A stretch of DNA of 20,583 bases from Oceanospirillaceae bacterium UBA7410 (GCA_002470565.1 DKMQ01000070.1:1-20583); one strand, 5' to 3'; positions 7,399 to 15,247 are shown, counted from the first letter of the stretch. Made by a program: numbers and translations. Notes: a model not told the origin generated them from the sequence alone.

Positions 7399-8504
7399 TG
7401 TACATGGTGGACCAATTGTTAGAAGTGGCGGGCATAGACTCATCAGAATCTATCTTGCTAGCTAAAATGTTTTTGTTGGTATTCGGGGTGTTGTTGTTCA
7501 ATTTTTTGGTGCGTAAGTCATTTCAACGTTTGGCTGTGCAACTTCAAAAAACTCAAAATGAATGGGATGATGCTCTGCTTGATGCTGCCCAAAAGCCATT
7601 AGCTTGGGGTGTTTGGGTAATTGGTCTTGCTTGGGTTGTTGAGATTGTGAGCGACTCCTTTGATACAGATACATTAAGTTTTGTAGTTAATCTTCGCGAT
7701 ACATTGCTGATTATTTTGGTCTCGTGGTGTTTGGTAAGGTTGGTGAATGTGGTTGCCAACATGCTATCCAAGCCTGGTAAACACGGTGAAGCATGGGACA
7801 AAACAACAGTTGAGGCTATTGGCAAGCTGATTAAAGCGTCTATTTTTATTACTGCTATTTTATCTTTAATGCAGCACTTTGGGTTTTCTATTTCAGGCCT
7901 ACTAGCCTTTGGTGGCGTGGGTGGTATTGCTATTGGTTTTGCGGCGAAAGGGCTTTTGTCTAATTTTTTTGGAGGTTTAATGATTTATTTAGATCGCCAG
8001 TTTTCTGTGGGCGATTGGATCCGTTCACCTGATCAAGAAATTGAAGGTACTGTAGAGTATATTGGTTGGCGTTTAACTCGTATCCGCACCTTTGATATGC
8101 GCCCCTTGTATGTGCCAAATGCAACCTTTACTAGTATTTCTGTGGAAAACCCTTCACGCATGTCTAACCGACGGTTCTATGAAACATTTGGCCTGCGCTA
8201 TGATGATCAAGACAAAATTCAAGCAATTACTTTAGCAGTAAAAGAGATGTTATTAGCCCATCCTGCTATAGATACTGGAAAAACCTTAATGGTGAATGTG
8301 AATACGTTCAACTCCCACAGCGTAGACTTTTTTGTGTACACGTTTACCAAGACAACTAACTGGGCTGAATTTCACGAAATTAAGCAAGAGTTACTCGGTG
8401 TTATTGCCGACATCGTAGCCCAACATGGTGCAGAGTTTGCCTTCCCAACTCAAACTATTCACATGAATCATCCACAGATAGAGGGTGCTGATACACATGA
8501 GTGA
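7398..8504 (+). CDS. MscS-family mechanosensitive ion channel
   Basis: Tension-gated inner-membrane channel that releases solutes on hypo-osmotic shock. The 368-residue protein has about five membrane segments (near 20-38, 68-86, 98-117, 144-162 and the pore helix 165-197). The pore helix AFGGVGGIAIGFAAKGLLSN is rich in Gly and Ala, as in MscS TM3. It is followed by the MscS beta domain (DRQFSVGDWI, with EGTVEYIGWRLTRIRTFD near 213-230) and an alpha/beta C-terminal domain. Length and helix number resemble the medium-size E. coli paralogues YnaI/YbdG rather than three-helix MscS. AGGAG (7385-7389) lies eight bases before the ATG, which overlaps the regulator's stop codon. A second ATG two codons on is an alternative start. 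Its own stop overlaps the next gene by eight bases. The coupling to a PsrA-like regulator suggests control by a lipid-related signal. Confidence 0.92.
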   Translation: MYMVDQLLEVAGIDSSESILLAKMFLLVFGVLLFNFLVRKSFQRLAVQLQKTQNEWDDALLDAAQKPLAWGVWVIGLAWVVEIVSDSFDTDTLSFVVNLRDTLLIILVSWCLVRLVNVVANMLSKPGKHGEAWDKTTVEAIGKLIKASIFITAILSLMQHFGFSISGLLAFGGVGGIAIGFAAKGLLSNFFGGLMIYLDRQFSVGDWIRSPDQEIEGTVEYIGWRLTRIRTFDMRPLYVPNATFTSISVENPSRMSNRRFYETFGLRYDDQDKIQAITLAVKEMLLAHPAIDTGKTLMVNVNTFNSHSVDFFVYTFTKTTNWAEFHEIKQELLGVIADIVAQHGAEFAFPTQTIHMNHPQIEGADTHE

Positions 8505-9093
8505 GCAACATTATATATTTGGTTATGGCAGCCTAATTAGCAGTTCTAGTCGTCGTATTACAGGGATTGCTGGAGACTCATTAGCAGTGCGTGTGCATGG
8601 GTTAGAGCGCACTTGGGTAAGCTGGAAGGGCACCAAAATGCGAGCAGTTGCAGCCAGAGTTATGCCAAATGCATTGTGTAATGGGGTTCTGTTTGAGGTG
8701 CCTGAGTCCGAGTTAGAGAATTTTGACGAACGAGAAACTCATTATGTACGCACGCAGCTTAGTCATGATCAAATTGCTTATTTGCCAGGCTATGCTGCAT
8801 TGGCTTTAAATAGCAAAGTATGGGTTTATTTATATGATCATGATAAACATGGCTTACAAAATGCGCCTATAGTGCAGTCTTACCTTGATGTGATTTTATT
8901 AGGTTGCCACGAGATTTCGCCACACTTTGCGCAAGAGTTTATTCAGCACACATTTAATTGGGAAAATTGGCATGATGATAGGCACCAGCCCGTTTATCCA
9001 CGTGCTCAATTACACACACAAGCTATAGAGTTGGATCAACTATTGGCGCAGCAGGTGCCACAGGCTTTTCTTCAGCGCCGTTTAGCTCCGTAG
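8497..9093 (+). CDS. Gamma-glutamylcyclotransferase-fold protein
   Basis: 198-residue protein with the gamma-glutamylcyclotransferase (GGCT/ChaC/AIG2-like) fold. Members cleave gamma-glutamyl peptides or glutathione to release 5-oxoproline, but many bacterial members have no known substrate. The signature FGYGSL lies at residues 8-13. The candidate catalytic acid is Glu80 in FDERETHY, corresponding to the Arg-Glu of ChaC-type enzymes. The rest (LPGYAALALNSKVWVYLYD, CHEISPHFAQEF) is consistent with the domain. The ATG at 8497 is preferred over a GTG at 8485 because the family motif follows it directly and GAGGG (8481-8485) precedes it by 11 bases. It overlaps the channel gene by eight bases, so it is the third gene of that operon. 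Its last 71 bases overlap the convergent csiV gene. I am sure of the fold, not of the reaction. Confidence 0.8.
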   Translation: MSEQHYIFGYGSLISSSSRRITGIAGDSLAVRVHGLERTWVSWKGTKMRAVAARVMPNALCNGVLFEVPESELENFDERETHYVRTQLSHDQIAYLPGYAALALNSKVWVYLYDHDKHGLQNAPIVQSYLDVILLGCHEISPHFAQEFIQHTFNWENWHDDRHQPVYPRAQLHTQAIELDQLLAQQVPQAFLQRRLAP

Positions 9094-9868
9094 GGTCTGC
9101 TAATGTAATTTCCATAGCGGGTATGGTGGTGATAATCGCATCTGTGTTTATCATGGTTTCTGCAGGCGTATATGGAATGACTTTAACTAGTAGTACTAAC
9201 TTAGGGTGATCTAAATAGTGCAACTCTTTGCTGCGCATTTTACGACGCTGGACTAAGCTATAGCGTGTCTTTATTTGAGGCGCTAATGAACGATCTAATT
9301 GCAGTGACTGGCGGCTGGCCCTTTGGCTCATATCTGTTGCAAAACTTTGAAATTGATTTAAGTGCAGGTCACTAAAGATGTGTAAAAAACGTCCTTTACT
9401 GAAACCTAAGCGGCCTTCAAGTTGTTGATGACCACCCCAAGAGTAGCCACTTCCTATATTAATCCAGTTGATCGCCTTGTTGCCAATTAAAATCTGGCGC
9501 CAGCTTTGATGTAATAGCACGTCATATTGATCATTATTGGTTAAGGCTTTAACTTCATTATTGAGTATACGCAGATCTAAAGGAAGGCTAATAAACTCCT
9601 CATTATCTAGTTGGAAAGGGTTACCGATATCTGCATTAAATTCAGCAAGAACTCTACTTCCAGAGGTGATAGATGCAGGCTCAGATGGAAAGGCTTCTAA
9701 ACTGATATTTTGATCTATGCGCTTTGCCACAATGACTTCTATTTGATACCAAGTCTGATTTTTGTCACTGGCAGCCAAACTTAGATCTGGCAGTAACAAG
9801 GCCCAGGATATGCAGCACACATGCAGGTATTTGTTTAAAAGAAATCGTAAATTAGCCCTTAATCCCAT
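9023..9868 (-). CDS. csiV: CsiV-family periplasmic protein
   Basis: Probable periplasmic peptidoglycan-binding protein of the CsiV family, which in Vibrio cholerae supports the PBP1A-LpoA cell-wall synthesis system. The 281-residue protein starts with a signal peptide: basic start, hydrophobic segment about residues 15-31, likely cleavage near LSLAA/SD. The family's hallmark first strand WYQIEVIV follows (40-47). The middle (SYSWGGHQQLEGRLGF, FLHIFSDLHL) and late parts (RRKMRSKELHYLDHP) look like the conserved CsiV beta-sheet region. The last 25 residues are Pro/Ala/Glu-rich and probably disordered. The gene begins two bases after the mfd stop, so it is translated from the mfd transcript, the usual arrangement in related bacteria. 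Its 3' end runs 71 bases into the convergent cyclotransferase gene. The family assignment is from motif and neighbourhood memory. Confidence 0.78.
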   Translation of the reverse strand: MGLRANLRFLLNKYLHVCCISWALLLPDLSLAASDKNQTWYQIEVIVAKRIDQNISLEAFPSEPASITSGSRVLAEFNADIGNPFQLDNEEFISLPLDLRILNNEVKALTNNDQYDVLLHQSWRQILIGNKAINWINIGSGYSWGGHQQLEGRLGFSKGRFLHIFSDLHLNQFQSFATDMSQRASRQSLQLDRSLAPQIKTRYSLVQRRKMRSKELHYLDHPKLVLLVKVIPYTPAETMINTDAIITTIPAMEITLADPTELNGAEEKPVAPAAPIVDPTL

Positions 9869-9870
9869 AA

Positions 9871-12800
9871 TTAACTCAACTGTTTAATTAAATCTTCCAT
9901 GCGTTGGAAGCGAGTTTCTATCTTTTCCATCGGTAAAGTAAAACGCAAATTAGTGCCGCCATCAAACCTAAAGTGCTTAGACTGGGTTTGCACTAATGTT
10001 ACTAATACCATAGGGTCTATTTGGGTGTTCTTGCCAAACTCTATACGTCCACTACTCGCAGAGGCTTCAATGTGCGTGACGCCAATGGCCTTAGCCTTTA
10101 ACTTTAAACGATTTTGACGGAAAAGGTTTTTTATTTGATCAGGCAGTAGGCCAAAACGATCAATCATTTCCACTTGTAGCTCTTTTAATTGTGCATTGTG
10201 CTCAGCATTGGCAATGCGCTGATACATGACTAAACGGTTATGTACATCGGGTAAATAGCTCTCAGGAATCAGGGCAGGTAAGTGCAGGTTAACTTCAGTG
10301 CCTCTGGTAAATGGTTGGTCAAGGTTTGGCGTTTCGCCTTTTTTCATGGCTTCTACGGTTTGGTTTAACATTTCCATATATAAACTAAATCCAATACCTT
10401 GCATTTGACCACTTTGCTCTTCGCCAAGTAGCTCGCCTGCACCACGTATTTCCAAATCATGACTTGCTAAGGTGAAGCCTGCACCAAGGTCTGCCGTGGC
10501 TTCGATGGCTTCTAAACGTTTGACAGCATCTTTACTTAATAATTTTGGATGTGGGGTCATTAAATAAGCATAGGCCTGGTGATGAGATCGTCCAACACGA
10601 CCTCGCAATTGATGAAGCTGGGCCAAACCAAATTTATCGGCACGTTCAATAATAATTGTATTAGCCGTAGGGATATCGATACCAGTTTCTATAATGGTAG
10701 AGCAAACAAGTACGTTAGAGCGTTTGTGATAAAAGTCACTCATTACTTGTTCTAGATTACGCTCGCGCATTTGCCCATGGGCCACACTAACACGGGCCTC
10801 TGGCACTAATTCACGTAATCGTTGCGCACTATTTTCAATGGTTTTAACTTCGTTGTGTAAAAAATATACCTGCCCGCCACGCAGTAGCTCCCTTAAAATA
10901 GCTTCTTTAACAATTTTTTTATCATCTTGGCGGACAAACGTTTTAATGGATATACGCCTTGCTGGAGGCGTGGCAATAATAGACAAGTCTCTCATGCCTG
11001 CCATGGACATATTTAATGTTCTTGGAATAGGAGTGGCTGTCATAGTTAATATGTCCACTTCTGAGCGAAGCTTTTTAAACGATTCTTTTTGCTGCACACC
11101 AAAGCGGTGTTCTTCATCAATAATAAGTAAACCTAAGCGTTTGAATTTAAGTTTACCTTGTAAAATTTTGTGGGTGCCTACTAAAATATCTAATGTACCG
11201 TCTTCAGCTTGAGCCATGGACTTGTTTTGCTGCGCTGTCGATTGGAAGCGTGACATCACACCAACATTAACTGGCCAGTTAGCAAAGCGGTCTCTTAGAG
11301 TTTCATAGTGTTGTTGTGCTAGCAGTGTAGTGGGCACTAGTAAGGCTACTTGTTTGCCTCCATTAATGGCCATAAATGCAGCGCGCATAGCTACTTCTGT
11401 TTTACCAAAACCAACATCACCACAAACCAGTCTATCCATAGGTTGGTCTGCCATCATATCACTAAGCACAGCCTTAATAGTTTGCTCTTGGTCTGGTGTT
11501 TCTTCATAAGGAAAAGCATCACAAAAGGCCTGATAACTTGCATCAGGCTTTGGAAATGCATGTCCATCACGAGCTTCGCGAAGTGCGTAAATGTGCAATA
11601 ACTCTGCTGCCGTATCTTTAATTTTTTCTGCAGCTTTGCGTTTGGCCTTGGTCCATTGTTCACCACCGAGCTTATGTAATGGTGCATTTTCTCCACCAGA
11701 ATAGCGTGATAAAAGCTCTATGCCAGAAACAGGTACATAAAGTGTAGCTTCGTTGGCGTAAAGCAATACTAAGAATTCAGCATCTTGACCATCTATGCTT
11801 AAACTTTGTAGCCCATGATAACGACCTACACCGTGATCTTGGTGCACTACAGCATTGCCTATACTTAGTTCAGCCAAATCATGGATAGCAGTATTAGGAT
11901 TTTCAGTGGCTTTGTCTCGTCTGCGTCTTTGGAGTACTTTTTGACCAAATAACTGAGCCTCACAGACAACTAAAAGCTTGTGCTGGGGTAAATTTAATCC
12001 TTCTTCTAACGGTGCAACGCAGATTCCAAAATTAGGCCTTGTGGCAATAAAGTCCGACCAGTTTTCTATATTTTCTGGGTCGTTGGGTAATATCTTAAAT
12101 AAGTCGAGTAAGGCCTCTTTTCTTCCGGCAGATTCGGCACAAACCAGTATGCACTGATCGGTGCCTTCTATTGCTGTTTGTAAGGCCGCTAGAGGGTTAG
12201 ATAGTGTATTGTTAATGGCAAGTTGCGGGTTTTGTGCACCGCCTAAGTTATACGAGCCCTTGTTGGCATCAGGCTCAAGTAATGCACTGTCTTGTATGTC
12301 GATGATTGGAAAGTTTTTTAAGCCAGAAAACATTTCATCGGTAAATAAGAATAGCTGTTTAGGCTCAAGTAATGGGCGCTCAATGTCATGACTATAATCT
12401 TCATAACGAGACTCAATATCTTGCCAAAAATGATGGGCTTTTTCTTCAATACCGCCTAGCTTAATCACAAGTGATGAGCTTGGAAGATAGTCTAGCAAAG
12501 TAGACATGGTGTTAAAAAATAATGGGATATAATACTCGATTCCAGCAGGGGCAAATCCTTGGCTTACATCTTGATACACAGGGCAAGCTTTTGGATCTAG
12601 ATCGAATTGGCTGGTAAAGCTTTGCCTAAAGTGACTTATTGCGGTATCGGTTAATGGAAACTCTCGCGCTGGAAGTAGATTGAATTCAGTAATTAAAGCT
12701 GTGGTACGTTGGCTATCTGAATCGAAATACCGCAGGCTTTCAATTTCGTCATCAAATAATTCTATACGCAAAGGGGCGTGGCTACCCATAGGGTAAAGAT

Positions 12801-13314
12801 CGATTAAGCCTCCTCTAAGGGCAAACTCACCGGCTTGTGAGACGGTTTCTGTAAGTAAGTAACCCGCTTGGTCTAAACGTTGGCGAAATTGACCCTGTGG
12901 TAAGTTTTGGCCTGTTTTTAGAGTGAAGCTGTTGCCTGCTAAGTAGTTCATTGGGGGTAGTCTGTGCAGCAGTGTAGCTACGGGCACAATAACGACGCCT
13001 TTACTTAGATTGGTGATTTGGTTGAGCGTGCTTATGCGCTCTGAAATAATGTCTGGGTGAGCAGAAAAACTGTCATAAGGCAGTATTTCCCAATCAGGCA
13101 GCATTAAACAACTATATTCCGTGCCAGTTAAGAAAAACTTCAGCTGTGCACTTAGTGTAAGTGCTGCATCGGTATCTTTCACTAAAGCTAACACGGGCCC
13201 TTGGTGCGCTTGTGCTGCTTGTGCGATCGCCAAGGCAGAAGTAGCACCATGGGCTTGTGCCCAAAGTAACTTATTGCCAGCTTTAGAAGGGGTAGGAATA
13301 GAATGTAGTAGCAC
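9871..13314 (-). CDS. mfd: Transcription-repair coupling factor Mfd
   Basis: ATP-driven DNA translocase that displaces RNA polymerase stalled at lesions and recruits UvrA for strand-specific excision repair. The 1147 residues match the family length. In order: UvrB-like N-terminal region (about 1-340), central linker domain, CarD-like RNA-polymerase-interacting domain (about 478-575, HDLAELSIGNAVVHQDHGVG), helicase lobes with Walker A CGDVGFGKTE (631-640), DEEH box (733-736), TATPIPRTLNM (759-769) and GRVGRS, then the C-terminal TRCF domain. The start is GTG at 13314: AGGA seven bases upstream supports it and no nearby ATG is in frame. csiV follows after two bases in the same operon. The gene diverges from gap across a 346-base spacer. 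Sequence and length look intact. Confidence 0.97.
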   Translation of the reverse strand: MLLHSIPTPSKAGNKLLWAQAHGATSALAIAQAAQAHQGPVLALVKDTDAALTLSAQLKFFLTGTEYSCLMLPDWEILPYDSFSAHPDIISERISTLNQITNLSKGVVIVPVATLLHRLPPMNYLAGNSFTLKTGQNLPQGQFRQRLDQAGYLLTETVSQAGEFALRGGLIDLYPMGSHAPLRIELFDDEIESLRYFDSDSQRTTALITEFNLLPAREFPLTDTAISHFRQSFTSQFDLDPKACPVYQDVSQGFAPAGIEYYIPLFFNTMSTLLDYLPSSSLVIKLGGIEEKAHHFWQDIESRYEDYSHDIERPLLEPKQLFLFTDEMFSGLKNFPIIDIQDSALLEPDANKGSYNLGGAQNPQLAINNTLSNPLAALQTAIEGTDQCILVCAESAGRKEALLDLFKILPNDPENIENWSDFIATRPNFGICVAPLEEGLNLPQHKLLVVCEAQLFGQKVLQRRRRDKATENPNTAIHDLAELSIGNAVVHQDHGVGRYHGLQSLSIDGQDAEFLVLLYANEATLYVPVSGIELLSRYSGGENAPLHKLGGEQWTKAKRKAAEKIKDTAAELLHIYALREARDGHAFPKPDASYQAFCDAFPYEETPDQEQTIKAVLSDMMADQPMDRLVCGDVGFGKTEVAMRAAFMAINGGKQVALLVPTTLLAQQHYETLRDRFANWPVNVGVMSRFQSTAQQNKSMAQAEDGTLDILVGTHKILQGKLKFKRLGLLIIDEEHRFGVQQKESFKKLRSEVDILTMTATPIPRTLNMSMAGMRDLSIIATPPARRISIKTFVRQDDKKIVKEAILRELLRGGQVYFLHNEVKTIENSAQRLRELVPEARVSVAHGQMRERNLEQVMSDFYHKRSNVLVCSTIIETGIDIPTANTIIIERADKFGLAQLHQLRGRVGRSHHQAYAYLMTPHPKLLSKDAVKRLEAIEATADLGAGFTLASHDLEIRGAGELLGEEQSGQMQGIGFSLYMEMLNQTVEAMKKGETPNLDQPFTRGTEVNLHLPALIPESYLPDVHNRLVMYQRIANAEHNAQLKELQVEMIDRFGLLPDQIKNLFRQNRLKLKAKAIGVTHIEASASSGRIEFGKNTQIDPMVLVTLVQTQSKHFRFDGGTNLRFTLPMEKIETRFQRMEDLIKQLS

Positions 13315-13412
13315 GCAAAAGTCCTAAGGCGTTGGCCGTTAAGGCAAAAATAGACGCTTCTATTGTAGTGGCTTCTGTTTTAACTTGCATTAAAACCTAG
13401 GTAAATGATCTA

Positions 13413-13441
13413 TATAAAACTGCCGCGTGTGAGGTTTTATA
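13413..13441. promoter_or_regulatory. Inverted repeat in mfd/gap spacer
   Basis: Arms TATAAAAC (13413-13420) and GTTTTATA (13434-13441) are perfect 8-base inverse complements around a 13-base GC-richer centre. It lies about 100 bases upstream of mfd and 220 upstream of gap. It could be a dimeric operator or part of the mfd promoter. AT-rich arms reduce its significance. Confidence 0.3.
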
Positions 13442-13510
13442 AAATTTGCTATACCTTGTTATTTTTACAGCACTTTAATTGGTTTGTTAATGGGTGCATT
13501 CATACTTGCA

Positions 13511-13516
13511 TATAAT
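13511..13516 (+). promoter_or_regulatory. Candidate -10 box of gap promoter
   Basis: A perfect TATAAT hexamer on the gap strand, about 145 bases before the GTG start. No good -35 lies 16-19 bases upstream: the best TTGTTA (13484-13489) is 21 bases away. The promoter may therefore need an activator or lie elsewhere. If used, the transcript has a leader of about 135-140 bases that includes the hairpins at 13585-13606 and 13628-13644. Confidence 0.35.
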
Positions 13517-13584
13517 TTTAGAAAATGATTAACATTTGCCATTTTGGTTTGCCAAAGCAGGCTGCTTCTACGATAATAACCTAC

Positions 13585-13606
13585 CCAGTGACAAGTGAGT
13601 CATTGG
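13585..13606 (+). promoter_or_regulatory. Leader hairpin upstream of gap
   Basis: CCAGTGAC (13585-13592) pairs with GTCATTGG (13599-13606) through eight pairs including one G-U. The loop is AAGTGA. That loop is also the exact complement of TCACTT at 13611-13616, so a second, competing or pseudoknot-like pairing is possible. This suggests a structured leader but does not prove a regulatory RNA. Confidence 0.3.
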
Positions 13607-13627
13607 CTAATCACTTAACTACAACTA

Positions 13628-13644
13628 AACCGTGTAATACGGTT
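13628..13644. promoter_or_regulatory. Palindrome immediately before gap ribosome site
   Basis: Perfect 6-base arms AACCGT (13628-13633) and ACGGTT (13639-13644) flank GTAAT. The element ends three bases before the AAAGGGA ribosome site of gap. As DNA it looks like a repressor operator; as RNA it is a small hairpin next to the Shine-Dalgarno sequence. No regulator family could be assigned. Confidence 0.35.
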
Positions 13645-13660
13645 AACAAAGGGACTCATT

Positions 13661-15097
13661 GTGAGCCAAGAACAAGTGTTTTCAGATTGGAAAAAACGTG
13701 AAGCGTTAGCCGAAGCCATGATCCCCTTGATTGGTAAAGTCTATCGTGAAGATAATGTAGAAGTGTCCGTTTTTGGTCGCTCTGTTGTTAACCGTTCAGT
13801 CATTAGTATTCTTAAATCCCACCGTGCTGCACGCATGTTGGAGCACACTAGTCTGTCTGTTCATGAAACCTTTCCAGTCATTGATGTGATTCAGGGTCTG
13901 GCTCTATCTAATGTGCATGTTGATATTGGTAAATTAGCCATAGGTTTTCGTAATGATGGTGCAGGCCAGAGCTTACAAGACTATGTCTCTGCAGCTTTAA
14001 AGGGTGCAGTTAATCGTGATAGTGCAAAAACTCAAGCAGACGTCGTGCTTTATGGTTTTGGTCGTATAGGTCGTTTGCTTGCACGCTTGTTAATAGAGAA
14101 GACCGGTGGTGGTCAAAGCTTGCGTTTGCGTGCCATTGTAGTGCGCAAGGGTGGGGATAATGACCTTGCTAAGCGAGCTAGTTTATTACGACGTGATTCT
14201 GTCCACGGTACTTTTCAAGGTACAATTACGGTTGATGAAGAGCAAAACGCATTGATCGCTAACGGTAACGTGATTAAAATCATCTACGCAAGTTCGCCAG
14301 ATTCAATTGATTATACCGACTACGGTATTAGTAATGCAGTGGTTATTGATAACACTGGCAAGTGGCGCGATGAAGATGGTTTGTCTCTTCATTTGCGCGC
14401 CAATGGCGTGTCCAAGGTAATGCTTACAGCCCCTGGCAAGGGTATTAAAAATATCGTCATGGGTGTTAATCAAAAAGATATAGAAAGTACAGATACCATG
14501 CTATCTGCTGCGTCTTGCACTACAAACGCGATTACACCTATCCTTAAAGCATTGAATGATAAGTATGGTGTGGACAATGGCCACGTTGAAACTGTGCATG
14601 CTTACACTAATGACCAAAATTTAATCGATAATTACCATAAAGGTGACCGTCGTGGCCGTGCAGCTGGTCTTAACATGGTGATCACTGAGACAGGTGCTGC
14701 TAAAGCTGTGTCTAAAGCATTGCCTGAGTTAGAAGGTAAGTTGACAGGTAATGCTATCCGTGTCCCCACTCCTAATGTCTCTATGGCTATTCTTAACCTT
14801 AACCTGCATTCGGAAGTAGATCGTGATGAACTTAATGACTATTTACGTCATATGGCGCTGCATTCAGATTTGCAAAAGCAAATTGACTACACAGACTCGC
14901 CAGAAGCAGTGTCTAGTGACTTTGTAGGTTCTCGTGCAGCGGGTGTTATAGATGGACTAGCCACTGTCGCAACAGGTAAGAAAAATTGTGTTGTGTATGT
15001 TTGGTACGACAATGAATTTGGTTATTCTTGCCAAGTTATTCGTATGTTGCAGCATGTGACCAATACTGCACTACCTGCATTTCCTATAGAAGATTAA
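13661..15097 (+). CDS. gap: Glyceraldehyde-3-phosphate dehydrogenase, long N-terminally extended type
   Basis: Cytoplasmic enzyme that interconverts glyceraldehyde 3-phosphate and 1,3-bisphosphoglycerate with NAD(P). At 478 residues it is about 140 longer than ordinary GAPDH. The extra N-terminal domain (about 1-125, with KKREALAEAMIPLIGKVYRE) matches the Pseudomonas type encoded beside mfd. The Rossmann motif YGFGRIGR is at 131-138, catalytic Cys286 in SAASCTTNA, His313 in TVHAYTN, and the closing WYDNEFGYSCQV near the C-terminus. The GTG start at 13661 has AAAGGGA (13648-13654) six bases before it and fits the homologue start. The gene is followed by a rho-independent terminator and then by nqrA on the same strand. 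NAD versus NADP use and glycolytic versus gluconeogenic direction cannot be read from the sequence. Confidence 0.95.
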   Translation: MSQEQVFSDWKKREALAEAMIPLIGKVYREDNVEVSVFGRSVVNRSVISILKSHRAARMLEHTSLSVHETFPVIDVIQGLALSNVHVDIGKLAIGFRNDGAGQSLQDYVSAALKGAVNRDSAKTQADVVLYGFGRIGRLLARLLIEKTGGGQSLRLRAIVVRKGGDNDLAKRASLLRRDSVHGTFQGTITVDEEQNALIANGNVIKIIYASSPDSIDYTDYGISNAVVIDNTGKWRDEDGLSLHLRANGVSKVMLTAPGKGIKNIVMGVNQKDIESTDTMLSAASCTTNAITPILKALNDKYGVDNGHVETVHAYTNDQNLIDNYHKGDRRGRAAGLNMVITETGAAKAVSKALPELEGKLTGNAIRVPTPNVSMAILNLNLHSEVDRDELNDYLRHMALHSDLQKQIDYTDSPEAVSSDFVGSRAAGVIDGLATVATGKKNCVVYVWYDNEFGYSCQVIRMLQHVTNTALPAFPIED

Positions 15098-15135
15098 TAA
15101 ATTATCGAAGAAATGATTATCGTGTCTTCAGTAAT

Positions 15136-15156
15136 GGTGCTTTAGGTTAAAGCATC
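15136..15156 (+). other. Hairpin in gap 3' untranslated region
   Basis: GGTGCTTTA (15136-15144) pairs with TAAAGCATC (15148-15156) over nine pairs with one G-U around the three-base loop GGT. No T run follows, so it is not a terminator by itself. It lies 25 bases before the terminator at 15181-15207, giving a stem-stem-T-run layout that could stabilise the gap message or form a 3'-derived small RNA. Confidence 0.35.
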
Positions 15157-15180
15157 CACGCTGAAACGGTGTAAAAATTT

Positions 15181-15207
15181 AAAAGGCTGCCTTAGGGTGG
15201 CCTTTTT
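15181..15207 (+). terminator. Rho-independent terminator after gap
   Basis: AAAAGGCTGCC (15181-15191) pairs with GGTGGCCTTTT (15196-15206) through 11 pairs including two G-U, with loop TTAG and a T tract at 15203-15207. It lies 84 bases after the gap stop and ahead of the nqr promoter region, so gap and nqr are probably separate transcripts. Confidence 0.82.
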
Positions 15208-15218
15208 AGTTATAAGGC

Positions 15219-15247
15219 TGGAAAAATTTCACGCATTTACGTATAAT
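15219..15247 (+). promoter_or_regulatory. Candidate nqr operon promoter
   Basis: A perfect -10 hexamer TATAAT (15242-15247) lies 17 bases after TGGAAA (15219-15224), a weak -35. It sits directly after the gap terminator and about 107 bases before the nqrA start, which fits a leader of roughly 100 bases. Start-site mapping would be needed to confirm it. Confidence 0.5.

Larger units (their letters stand above)
13315..13660. other. Divergent spacer mfd / gap, 346 bases
   Basis: No convincing gene lies in this stretch. It holds, from left to right, a 13413-13441 inverted repeat, a perfect -10 hexamer TATAAT at 13511-13516 on the gap side, a small palindrome AAGCAG-G-CTGCTT (13555-13567), a hairpin at 13585-13606 and a palindrome at 13628-13644 directly before the gap ribosome site. 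A 35-codon minus-strand reading frame (13390 to 13283), preceded by AGG, overlaps the mfd start; it could be chance. I see no good -35 for the TATAAT. Confidence 0.5.

Noticed and set aside
10838..11212. 124-codon plus-strand reading frame inside mfd
   Set aside because: Antisense shadow of the strongly conserved helicase region; no ribosome site and no recognisable domain.
1445..13314. A joint DNA-oxidation repair system of 8-oxoguanine deaminase and Mfd
   Set aside because: The deaminase acts on the free base, the genes are 7 kb apart in different transcription units, and mfd has its own conserved neighbourhood.
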